A stretch of DNA of 64,000 nucleotides, taken from NCBI RefSeq assembly GCF_004343775.1, contig NZ_PTXL01000010.1, positions 310,001 through 374,000 of the forward strand. The letters run 5' to 3'. Shown piece after piece: positions 25,928-32,833 of the stretch. This DNA is from Burkholderia sp. SRS-46. GTDB lineage: Bacteria; Pseudomonadota; Gammaproteobacteria; Burkholderiales; Burkholderiaceae. Every line of letters starts with the position of its first letter. Position 1 is the first letter of the stretch. The position numbers were made by a program, and so were the translations under genes. Under the pieces are notes generated by a model. The model searched no databases. It saw nothing but the letters and a program-made list of their open reading frames with translations, and was not told where the DNA came from.

Positions 25928-25979
25928 TGCCCGGCAATTTTCCGTACGGCTTGACGTGCCCGGCAAATTTCCGTACAGT
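25928..25979. promoter_or_regulatory. Direct repeats before tacAT, probable operators
   Basis: Two 23-base direct repeats (25928-25950 and 25957-25979), each starting TGCCCGGCAA and containing TTCCGTAC, 29 bases apart. They end 21 bases before the DUF1778 antitoxin start, so they fit ribbon-helix-helix antitoxin binding. Confidence 0.7.
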
Positions 25980-26000
25980 AGCGCAAGGAGGTCACACCCT

Positions 26001-26270
26001 ATGGCTACTACCCGCTTTGAAGCGCGCGTCGAGACCGACGTGCTGTCCGTGATCCGCCGGGCCGCCGAGATCCAGGGGCGCACGATGTCGGACTTCGTCG
26101 TCTCCGCCGCGCGCGAAGCCGCGCAACGCGCCATTTCCGAGGCAGAAGTGATGCGCCTGTCGGTCGCGGATTCGGAGCGCTTCGCCGCGGCGATTCTGTC
26201 GCCCGCCAAGCCCACGGACGCCTTGCAGCGCGCGCTCGATCGTCACGACCAACTGCTGCGTAACGAATGA
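26001..26270 (+). CDS. tacA: DUF1778/TacA-family antitoxin
   Basis: An 89-residue ribbon-helix-helix antitoxin: TTRFEARVETDVLSVIRRAAEIQGRTMSDFVVSAAREAAQRAI is the DUF1778 core, and the C-terminus (SERFAAAILSPAKPTDALQRAL) is the usual toxin-wrapping segment. The ATG follows AAGGAGG. Its stop overlaps the toxin start by four bases. It should block the GNAT toxin and bind the repeats at 25928-25979. Confidence 0.92.
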   Translation: MATTRFEARVETDVLSVIRRAAEIQGRTMSDFVVSAAREAAQRAISEAEVMRLSVADSERFAAAILSPAKPTDALQRALDRHDQLLRNE

Positions 26271-26755
26271 CCGGTCCGCAACTGACGGTGGCCGCGCTTG
26301 GTGCGGCCCATGATCGAACCGGTTTTGAATGTGGCACGCCGGCGCTGGACCGCTACTTGCGCGAAACGGTGACGCAGGACGTTCGGCGCCGCGTGGCCGC
26401 GTGCTTTGTGATGCTCGATCGCCACGTCGTCGTGGGCTACTACACGCTGTCGGCCGCCAGCATCGCGCTGACCGATTTGCCTCGCGAGGTGGTGCGCAAG
26501 CTGCCGCGCTATCCCGCGATCCCGGCGGTCCGCATGGGTCGGCTGGCCGTTGACCGCCGGTACCGGGGGCGGGGACTGGGGGGCGCCTTGCTGGTCAATG
26601 CCCTGCGACGGGCCGCCAGCTCGGAGATCCCGGCCGTCGCCTTGACCGTCGACGCGAAGGATGAGGGCGCCGCGGCGTTCTATGCACACTTCGGCTTCCA
26701 GTCCCTCATGCACGACCCGTTGGCGCTGTTTTTGCCATTGGCGACGGTGAAGTAG
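26267..26755 (+). CDS. tacT: GNAT-family toxin, TacT-like
   Basis: A 162-residue GNAT acetyltransferase with the acetyl-CoA loop VDRRYRGRGLGGALLVNAL (about 90-108) and the C-terminal YAHFGFQSL. The N-terminus (FECGTPALDRYLRETVTQD) is typical of TacT/AtaT toxins, which acetylate the amino group of charged tRNAs and stop translation. It pairs with the DUF1778 antitoxin and is followed by a terminator. Confidence 0.92.
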   Translation: MTGPQLTVAALGAAHDRTGFECGTPALDRYLRETVTQDVRRRVAACFVMLDRHVVVGYYTLSAASIALTDLPREVVRKLPRYPAIPAVRMGRLAVDRRYRGRGLGGALLVNALRRAASSEIPAVALTVDAKDEGAAAFYAHFGFQSLMHDPLALFLPLATVK

Positions 26756-26785
26756 GCGGGGGCCGCCGCCTCGTGCGCCCACGTC

Positions 26786-26805
26786 AACCCGGCTCTGGCC
26801 GGGTT
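26786..26805 (+). terminator. Terminator after tacAT
   Basis: AACCCGGC, loop TCTG, GCCGGGTT, about 30 bases after the toxin stop. Confidence 0.75.
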
Positions 26806-26893
26806 TCTTATGGGCACCGGCAATGCCGCTAACTCCGCTTATCGGCATTGCGGTTAATGTGCCAAAACCCAGAAGGGCGGGTTATAACTACCC

Positions 26894-26944
26894 TTGACAC
26901 GTCTTTAAGACGTGCTATGCTAGGGTCATACGTCTTTAAGACGG
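26894..26944 (+). promoter_or_regulatory. Promoter with two palindromic operators
   Basis: A strong sigma-70 promoter (TTGACA at 26894, TATGCT at 26916, 16-base spacer). The perfect palindrome ACGTCTTTAAGACGT (26899-26913) fills the spacer, and a second copy with one changed base lies just after the start site (26930-26944). Repression by the helix-turn-helix protein encoded next is the simplest reading. Confidence 0.82.
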
Positions 26945-26964
26945 GTTTCGATTCTGGAGGATGC

Positions 26965-27627
26965 ATGTCCGTGCTGTACGTGTATCGCTGCCCGGCCTGC
27001 GGCCACCGCGGCGAAGTCCATCACCCGGACGACAGCTACGACGGCGCGGCGGCCAGCTGTGCGAAGTGTTATGGCCCGGTCGCGCTGGAGTGGGACGGGG
27101 GCGTGACGCTCGAAGTCGCGCCGCACGACGGCGGGCCGACGCCCGACGAGATCAAGTCGGCCCGCCAGCGCGGCCGGCGCACCCAGGCGCAGGCCGCCGC
27201 GCTGCTCGGCGTGAAGGAGCGCCAGGTGCAGCGCTGGGAAGCCGGCCAGGCGCCGATGCCGATCGCCGCCTGGCTGCTGCTGCGCCGGTCGTGGGGCTAT
27301 CGCTTTCCGAGCGACTTCGCGCCGGCGCCGGACACGACGCGCGGCTGGGATATGCAGCGCGATCGGCGACGCGAGACCATCGAGCGCGGCGACGTGGTCG
27401 AGCTGCAGCCGCTCGACGGCCCGCTGCTGCGCGCGACCGTGTGTCTCGATCGCGTGCACGACGGTCTGGTCGACGAGGACGGCTACGGGGCGATCGTCAC
27501 CGAGTTCGTCGGGGCCGCCAGCGCCGGCGACGAATATCGCGGCTTCTTTCTCGGCGAGCGCGTGACGTTTGCGCGGTCGAACGTGATCCACCTCGAGCAG
27601 CGCGTTCCCCACGCGTCGGCCATCTGA
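26965..27627 (+). CDS. Zinc-ribbon and helix-turn-helix regulator, MqsA-like layout
   Basis: A 220-residue protein. The N-terminus has two CxxC pairs (CPACGH at 9-14, CAKC near 39-42), a zinc ribbon. A helix-turn-helix of XRE/MqsA type follows (RTQAQAAALLGVKERQVQRWEAG, about 73-95). The C-terminal half is a beta-rich domain of unknown type. The start is chosen at 26965 after GGAGG; the ATG four bases earlier is out of frame. It is the first gene behind the operator-overlapped promoter and is probably autoregulated, controlling the run of genes downstream. Confidence 0.75.
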   Translation: MSVLYVYRCPACGHRGEVHHPDDSYDGAAASCAKCYGPVALEWDGGVTLEVAPHDGGPTPDEIKSARQRGRRTQAQAAALLGVKERQVQRWEAGQAPMPIAAWLLLRRSWGYRFPSDFAPAPDTTRGWDMQRDRRRETIERGDVVELQPLDGPLLRATVCLDRVHDGLVDEDGYGAIVTEFVGAASAGDEYRGFFLGERVTFARSNVIHLEQRVPHASAI

Positions 27628-27657
27628 CGCGAGCCCCGCGCCTTCACTGGAGACCGC

Positions 27658-27873
27658 ATGTCGACCTTGACCTACCCACAGCTGACCGCCCGCGCCGAGC
27701 GGACGATTCGCAGCCTGGTGCCCAAGAACCTCGACGAGGCGCGCGGCGCGATCGCGTTGTGGGAAGACCTCGTCACGGAGATGATGGCGTTCCAGCGCGC
27801 CGACTACGAGACCGACCGGGCCCGGCTTTGGGCGCTGATCGACCCGGACTTCGTGCCGGCCACCCAACCCTAA
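27658..27873 (+). CDS. Small hypothetical protein, paralogue A
   Basis: A 71-residue helical protein: TYPQLTARAERTIR at the N-terminus, acidic and Trp-containing C-terminus. The start YPxLTAxAERxIR recurs in the proteins at 30239-30529 and, more distantly (YAELFGQAERSLR), at 34807-35091, so the three form a small family. The ATG follows GGAGACCGC. Function unknown. Confidence 0.6.
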   Translation: MSTLTYPQLTARAERTIRSLVPKNLDEARGAIALWEDLVTEMMAFQRADYETDRARLWALIDPDFVPATQP

Positions 27874-27886
27874 ACGGCGCTCAGCG

Positions 27887-28126
27887 ATGGCAACGATGAT
27901 CGAACGCATCGAATCACGGGCATGGGTCGCGCATGTCGACGACGAGCGCGACGCAGGAAACGGCTACATGGTCATGCTCGCGCGGGGGTATGACTTCGCG
28001 GACGATCCGGGCTGCGGTGTTCGGGGCTTCGACACGCTGCGCGATGTCGAGCAGGAAACGCGACGCTGCAACGTGATCGAGTCAGCCAACCGATCGGCGG
28101 CAGCAGTGCCGACCACCAATGGATGA
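27887..28126 (+). CDS. Hypothetical protein
   Basis: A 79-residue protein beginning MATMIERIESRAWVAHVDDERDAGNGYMVMLARGYDF. It has a compact beta-rich look and a C-terminal helix (LRDVEQETRRCNVIE). Such proteins recur in plasmid gene runs of this kind, but no function is known to me. Only 13 bases separate it from the preceding gene, so it is part of the same transcript. Confidence 0.55.
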   Translation: MATMIERIESRAWVAHVDDERDAGNGYMVMLARGYDFADDPGCGVRGFDTLRDVEQETRRCNVIESANRSAAAVPTTNG

Positions 28127-28140
28127 AAGAGGAGAATGGG

Positions 28141-28392
28141 ATGGCAACGAGTTGGTTGCTGGCCTTGATGGCGAGCGGATCGATTTCCGGCGCAGGCGCC
28201 GTGGCGATCGCCGATGGCGGTTACAAATCCGAAGCGCTGTGTGAGCGCACGGGCAGTGAGGCCGTGGCCCGCCTTGAACGACACGAGGCGGAGGTGGCAA
28301 AAGCCAATACCACGTACTCGCCAGGCGTCACAGTGCAAGCTTATCGGGCGCGCAGCTGGTCGTATCAGTGCTTGCCGACCGACAAGGGGTAA
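28141..28392 (+). CDS. Small secreted or membrane-attached protein
   Basis: An 83-residue protein. The N-terminus (MATSWLLALMASGSISGAGAVAIADGG) looks like a signal or anchor sequence. Two Cys (near 38 and 77) could form a disulfide. A start at 28123, in an ATGA overlap with the gene before, is possible; the ribosome site AGAGGAG favours 28141. No family recognised. Confidence 0.55.
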   Translation: MATSWLLALMASGSISGAGAVAIADGGYKSEALCERTGSEAVARLERHEAEVAKANTTYSPGVTVQAYRARSWSYQCLPTDKG

Positions 28393-28397
28393 GAGAG

Positions 28398-29477
28398 ATG
28401 CGCAAGGAATACGATCTGCAGACCGACGTGCTGGCGACGATCGTCGCGACCACACGCGTCACCCCCCAGCACGCCGACTTGCTGACCGCGTTGGCGACCC
28501 GCACCGACTACCGCAGCGCGCGATACGTGGTGACCCGCGACGAGTTCGGCTCGCAGCCGGCGCGGATCCTCGATGCAGAGGGGCGCGAGATCGCGGCCGA
28601 CTACCGCGCGTGGATCGACGCGGAGCTAGACGCGCACGGCGGGTCGGCGAGCGCCGTATGGGAAGCGCACAAGGATGCCGGCTACCAGCTGGTCGAGTGC
28701 CAGCCGGTGCTGCATTACTTCGTCCACGATCGCGGTGGCGACCCGGACAGCTTCGTGCAGCTTGAGGTGTGGGAAGAACAGGAATTTGTCGAGCGCGAGG
28801 TGTTTCCGCGCGATACGTTTTGGGGCATGCCGACTGCAGACGAATTGCGCGACGGCCGCTGCGTGCCGATCAAAGGCATCGAACGGCGCACGCTTGGCGC
28901 GCCACGCTATCGGCTCCAGGCCGCGATCGACATGCAGCAGTTTGCAGCGCTCGCGGAGGCGACCGAGCGCGAACGGCGTCAGCGCGAAGGCGATCGTCGG
29001 TTCGTCGAGACAAACCTGGAGACAGGCGAAGAGCGGGTGATCAGCGTGCGCGAGCTCACGCCCGGCTACGATCGGCATCAGTGGCGCGGTCGGCGGTTCT
29101 TCGACGATTGGGCCACGTCGAGCGCCGGCCGGGCTGGCGAGCGCGTGTGTTGCCGCTGGGTGTTCAGCACGTCGGATTACACGGATGCCCGTGGCGTGCG
29201 TTACATGGATTTCGTGCCGCGCTGGACCCATACCCGCAAGGTTGCGGAACTGAAGACCGCAAAGCTCGACGCGTACGGTCTGTACGGGAAGCTCAACCAG
29301 TTCGACGAACGGATCGGCCATCGCTTCGCCTGGTTCTTCTACGGCGTGCACGGCAACCTCATCAAGGAAGGGCAAATGAGGCGCGTGCTCGAAGCCGCCG
29401 AGGCAGGGCTGATCGTGCTGCCCGAACACGATTACCAGGTGCTGCGCCGCTGGGGTGCTGATTCGTACTGGTTTTGA
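28398..29477 (+). CDS. Conserved plasmid hypothetical protein
   Basis: A 359-residue hydrophilic protein (start MRKEYDLQTDVLATIVATTRV) with no signal, no membrane segment and no motif I can assign. The middle is charged and helical (AALAEATERERRQREGDRRF); the C-terminus holds a WTHTRKVAELKTAKLDAYGLYGKL segment. The ATG follows AAGAGAG. It sits in the middle of the co-directional run, with 10 bases to the next gene. Confidence 0.6.
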   Translation: MRKEYDLQTDVLATIVATTRVTPQHADLLTALATRTDYRSARYVVTRDEFGSQPARILDAEGREIAADYRAWIDAELDAHGGSASAVWEAHKDAGYQLVECQPVLHYFVHDRGGDPDSFVQLEVWEEQEFVEREVFPRDTFWGMPTADELRDGRCVPIKGIERRTLGAPRYRLQAAIDMQQFAALAEATERERRQREGDRRFVETNLETGEERVISVRELTPGYDRHQWRGRRFFDDWATSSAGRAGERVCCRWVFSTSDYTDARGVRYMDFVPRWTHTRKVAELKTAKLDAYGLYGKLNQFDERIGHRFAWFFYGVHGNLIKEGQMRRVLEAAEAGLIVLPEHDYQVLRRWGADSYWF

Positions 29478-29487
29478 CGGAGGCGCA

Positions 29488-30084
29488 ATGACGACGCTTT
29501 CTCGCCAACACTACAAGCGCCTGCGGTTCTACTGGCAGGGACGGGCTAACGGGGGTGCTGGGAGGACTGACGGTATTGACCTAGACCTCGCCGCACTCGG
29601 GATGGTGGAGCGCTTCGAGCGCTTCGGCTACGGCGTTTGCTTTCGCATCACGCAAGCGGGTGAGCAAGAGCTTGCTGCTGAGAAGGCGCGCGAAGTCGAG
29701 CGGCGTCAGCCGCATCACGCTCTAGCCGGCCGCTTGGCGCAGTGGCGTCAGAGCCAGGGGCGGGTGACGTGGCAGAACATCGAATTGCTCGTCGACCTTG
29801 AAAGCGGTGGCCAGCAAGCGATTCGCCCCGACGTGTTTTCCGTTGCTGCGACCTACGACGAAAAGCGGATCAATCCGTGTGTTGACGAAGTGAAGGTGAG
29901 CCGCGCGGATTTTCTCTCAGACGTTGCTCGCCCGGAGAAACGGGCCGGCTACGGGAAGATCGCGGAGGTGCTGTACTACGCCGCGCCGGCCGGGATGATC
30001 GAGCCGTCCGAGGTGCCGGAAGGATGCGGCTTGCTGGTGGAAATGGCGCCGTGTGAGTTCGAGATCTTGAAGCGTCCGAAGTAG
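29488..30084 (+). CDS. MmcB-like PD-(D/E)XK nuclease-fold protein
   Basis: A 198-residue protein. An N-terminal winged-helix-like region (about 1-65) precedes a domain with RPDVFSVAATYDEKRINPCVDEVKVSRADFLSDVARPEKRAGYGKIAEVLYYAAP. The D...ExK spacing and the 'KVSRADF' phrase match MmcB and relatives, PD-(D/E)XK proteins linked to DNA repair and mutagenesis. The gene may process plasmid or foreign DNA. Assignment rests on the motif alone. The ATG follows GGAGGCGCA. Confidence 0.72.
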   Translation: MTTLSRQHYKRLRFYWQGRANGGAGRTDGIDLDLAALGMVERFERFGYGVCFRITQAGEQELAAEKAREVERRQPHHALAGRLAQWRQSQGRVTWQNIELLVDLESGGQQAIRPDVFSVAATYDEKRINPCVDEVKVSRADFLSDVARPEKRAGYGKIAEVLYYAAPAGMIEPSEVPEGCGLLVEMAPCEFEILKRPK

Positions 30085-30238
30085 CGGCCGGTGTCATTGA
30101 GCACGCACCACTTTATGAATCTCATTTTGAAGCCCGGCGCGTTCGTACCGGCCTGGTAGAAAAACAGCAATGTCGAGATGCACCGGGACGGTTCCAGCGA
30201 CCTCCGATTCCTCTAACTTCAACACCTGAAAAGCCAAC

Positions 30239-30529
30239 GTGCTCGACTACACCGTCTCGTACCCTGAACTGACCGCATCGGCCGAAAGGCAGATCCGCGA
30301 CTATATGACGTTCGCCGCGGCCGCCGGCGACGACGCCGAACGCAGGGCACTGCATGCATCCGCCGTCAGCCTGTTCGCGTACTGGCTCGGCTTCGTGAAC
30401 GCCGCTCGAAAAACCGTCGATGCCGCCGGACGGCAAGCGCTGCAGCGCGACGAGCATCGGCTGCTGGATCTGGTCAGCGCGGCGGCTGCACCGTCTGGGC
30501 GTAACACACAGGAGCACCGCGTATCGTGA
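30239..30529 (+). CDS. Small hypothetical protein, paralogue B
   Basis: A 96-residue helical protein with a GTG start and only a weak ribosome site. Near the N-terminus it has SYPELTASAERQIRDYM, the motif shared with the proteins at 27658 and 34807. A long amphipathic helix follows. The stop overlaps the next gene (GTGA). Function unknown; the shared motif suggests the same binding partner. Confidence 0.55.
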   Translation: MLDYTVSYPELTASAERQIRDYMTFAAAAGDDAERRALHASAVSLFAYWLGFVNAARKTVDAAGRQALQRDEHRLLDLVSAAAAPSGRNTQEHRVS

Positions 30530-30948
30530 CCGCTGCCTTCGACCGTAACGCCGCGCTTGTCGCCGTAAAGTTGACGCTCGCCGATGCAATCGCGCACGAC
30601 TATGCGAACGCTCTGTCGATTGACCGTTACGCGGGCGCCGGCGCGCTGGCGCATTGGCCTCCCAATCCGCATCGCTGCCACGAGCAGGTCGTGCGCTGGC
30701 TGCAATCGCATCCCGGAGATACGCCGGTACGCGGCTGGCTCGCGGACGGTGGCGACGGCGCGCAACAACGCTTCGTCTCGCATTCGCTGGTCCGCAGCGC
30801 ATCGGGTGCGTTGCTGGATGTCGCGTTTGCGCGGCCGCCTTATGAGCAGCGTTTCATTGAACACCCGGCGGCGGCAGGCGACTTTCTCGCACTCGTCCTC
30901 GGCGACCCGCCGGTGTCCGAACTCTACGTGTCGATTCCCTGGAGTTAA
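30526..30948 (+). CDS. Hypothetical protein
   Basis: A 140-residue protein starting at a GTG in the overlap with the gene before. It carries a central RCHEQVVRWLQSHPGDTPVRGWL block and looks like an alpha/beta domain (LVRSASGALLDVAFA). I do not recognise it. Co-translated with its upstream neighbour. Confidence 0.6.
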   Translation: MTAAFDRNAALVAVKLTLADAIAHDYANALSIDRYAGAGALAHWPPNPHRCHEQVVRWLQSHPGDTPVRGWLADGGDGAQQRFVSHSLVRSASGALLDVAFARPPYEQRFIEHPAAAGDFLALVLGDPPVSELYVSIPWS

Positions 30949-30952
30949 TTCC

Positions 30953-31288
30953 ATGGCCCGCTCTTCCCGCAAAAAGCCACCAGCCCGACCGGCACCGCAG
31001 TACGTCAATGGCGTGGTGTTCACGCTCGCCATGCGGACCGGCGATGTCGAGGTGATCGGCATCCCGTTCGAGCACCGCGGCCGGACATGGGCCGTTCATG
31101 CCATCGTCGGGCTCGATGATGTCCTGTGCTTTTCGGTTTCCGACGTGCTGACGGGCGGGCACGTACCGAAGAGTGAGGCGTCGAGCATCGACGCGTCGCG
31201 CGCGGCGGCGATTGCCACGCTCGACAACGTCACGGACGAGAGCTGGGCCGCAGCGTTCGGGCCCGCTCAAACCGCGACGCTTGAGTGA
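30953..31288 (+). CDS. Hypothetical protein
   Basis: A 111-residue protein with a basic, Pro-rich N-terminus (MARSSRKKPPARPAP) and a beta-rich core ending in an acidic helix (SEASSIDASRAAAIATLDNV). The ATG is four bases after the preceding stop. No family recognised; it belongs to the same run. Confidence 0.6.
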   Translation: MARSSRKKPPARPAPQYVNGVVFTLAMRTGDVEVIGIPFEHRGRTWAVHAIVGLDDVLCFSVSDVLTGGHVPKSEASSIDASRAAAIATLDNVTDESWAAAFGPAQTATLE

Positions 31289-31318
31289 CAACCTGCAAGG
31301 CACCCTGAGAGCGTCCCG

Positions 31319-32200
31319 ATGCGCTACCCGAATCGCGCCGCAGCGCCCGTCGAGCTGCAGACGAAAACCGAACTGAAGCAGGCACGGCGCAATCTCGCCG
31401 GCGGCCAGGCACCGGTTGCGCACTACTGGCAGGGGCATACGTGGATCGCCCTTTACGATCCCGCGTCGACGGTGCCGATGCGCGCGGCTCGCGCGCCGAG
31501 CCCCGCGCAAGCGGCGGCGCTCGCGGCTGGTCGGGCGCTGGCCGGAACCCGGCCATGCGTGATATGCCGCGCGCGCACGGCGATCGAATGGCTGGATCGA
31601 TACGGATGCTGCGACGCTTGCCTTGAGGACGTCGCCCGGGAGAAGCGCGCCGATGCGGCTCGCGGCCTCAACGTCACCGCGAACGCGTGGCTGGCCGCTG
31701 ATCCGCTCTTCATCGACACCGAGACGACCGGCCTCGATCTTCGGGCGGCGATCGTCGAGATCGCGATTCTCGATCGCGCTGGCGCCGTGCTGCTCGACAC
31801 GCTCGTGAAGCCTGCGATGCCGATACCAGCGGCCGCGACGGAGATCCATGGGATTACTGACGCGGACGTCGCCGGCGCGCCCGGCTGGACCATGATCGGC
31901 CCGCAGGTGGCCGAGCTGGTCGCGGGCCGGCTGTTGATCGCCCACAACGCTGCGTTCGACGAGCGCTTGCTGTACCAAACATCGCGATCCCACGGCGTGA
32001 CGTTGCCGACGCTGCGCGTGGAATGCACGATGGAATTGCTGAACGGCTGGGCCGGTCGCTGGCTCAGTTTGGCCGACGCCGCGCTGATGCTCGGCGCTGG
32101 CGCGCTCGCGACGCGTCATCGCGCCTGTGCGGATGCAGAGCAATGCCGGCAGATCGTGCTCGCTGCGGCGCGCGCGGCTCCGGTCTCCGTCCAACCCTGA
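31319..32200 (+). CDS. DnaQ-like 3'-5' exonuclease with N-terminal zinc finger
   Basis: A 293-residue protein. A Cys-rich segment (CVICRAR near 80 and CCDACLED near 97) forms a likely zinc finger. The C-terminal DEDDh exonuclease has motif I FIDTETTGLD (about 130-139), motif II in IAHNAAFDERLL, and motif III HRACADAEQC, with the His and Asp in place. The family includes the epsilon subunit of DNA polymerase III and ExoX-type enzymes. With the MmcB-like gene it suggests DNA processing by this replicon. A spacing of 30 bases to the gene before keeps it in the run. Confidence 0.85.
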   Translation: MRYPNRAAAPVELQTKTELKQARRNLAGGQAPVAHYWQGHTWIALYDPASTVPMRAARAPSPAQAAALAAGRALAGTRPCVICRARTAIEWLDRYGCCDACLEDVAREKRADAARGLNVTANAWLAADPLFIDTETTGLDLRAAIVEIAILDRAGAVLLDTLVKPAMPIPAAATEIHGITDADVAGAPGWTMIGPQVAELVAGRLLIAHNAAFDERLLYQTSRSHGVTLPTLRVECTMELLNGWAGRWLSLADAALMLGAGALATRHRACADAEQCRQIVLAAARAAPVSVQP

Positions 32201-32247
32201 ACCAAGCGCCGCACGAGCGGCATGCTACAACCGATCCGGAGGACATC

Positions 32248-32406
32248 ATGTTTCGCAATTGGATAGCGCGGTTAGCGTGTCTGATGGGGGTGCATCGCTG
32301 GGTGCAGCATACCCATTACCACTACATCCTGAACGACAGCGGGCTTCACGCATATCAATGCGAGCGCTGTGACAAGGTGCGGTCGTCGAATTTTCTGAGC
32401 CGATGA
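32248..32406 (+). CDS. Small zinc-binding-like protein
   Basis: A 52-residue protein (start MFRNWIARLACLMG) with HRW, HTHYHY and CERCDK: a His- and Cys-rich pattern that could bind a metal. The ATG follows CCGGAGGACATC, a good ribosome site. The stop overlaps the next start by four bases. Family unknown. Confidence 0.55.
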   Translation: MFRNWIARLACLMGVHRWVQHTHYHYILNDSGLHAYQCERCDKVRSSNFLSR

Positions 32407-32831
32407 GAAAAGCTTCTCCCCATGGACGCCGGCCACTGACCCGAGCGCAGCTACTGCCGCTGCCGCCCGCCGAGCTGCGCCGGATCCAGCTGAAACACCA
32501 TGTGGCGCTGGCCGCGCTGCGCGCCGAGCACGCCGACGTCGCGCAACTGGCCACGCTCCTGAACGCGATCTACCTCACGTATTTCCTTGATCCCGCCGAT
32601 CCGGCACCGTGTCGGCGGGCCGAGTCGGCCGTCAATCAGTGCGCCACGCGCGCCGAGCAGGGCGAGCCGTGGGCGCTGACCGATCTCGAGCGCGCGGCGA
32701 TCGAGCACGTGCTTTCGCGGCTCGATGCGCAGCTGGCGGCGGTACCGATGCACCGGTATCTCGCCGCATTCGAGCGGCTGCAGCGCGTCACCACGGCCGA
32801 CGCGATCGCGTCACCGATTCCCGAGAATTGA
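32403..32831 (+). CDS. Hypothetical protein upstream of the integrase
   Basis: A 142-residue helical protein starting MRKASPHGRRPLTRAQLLPLPPAELRRIQLKHHVALAALR. It starts in the ATGA overlap with the small gene before it and ends two bases before the integrase start, so it is tightly coupled to both. Similar proteins precede this kind of integrase on other Burkholderia replicons (from memory). A recombination accessory role is inferred from position only. Confidence 0.65.
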   Translation: MRKASPHGRRPLTRAQLLPLPPAELRRIQLKHHVALAALRAEHADVAQLATLLNAIYLTYFLDPADPAPCRRAESAVNQCATRAEQGEPWALTDLERAAIEHVLSRLDAQLAAVPMHRYLAAFERLQRVTTADAIASPIPEN

Positions 32832-32833
32832 TC

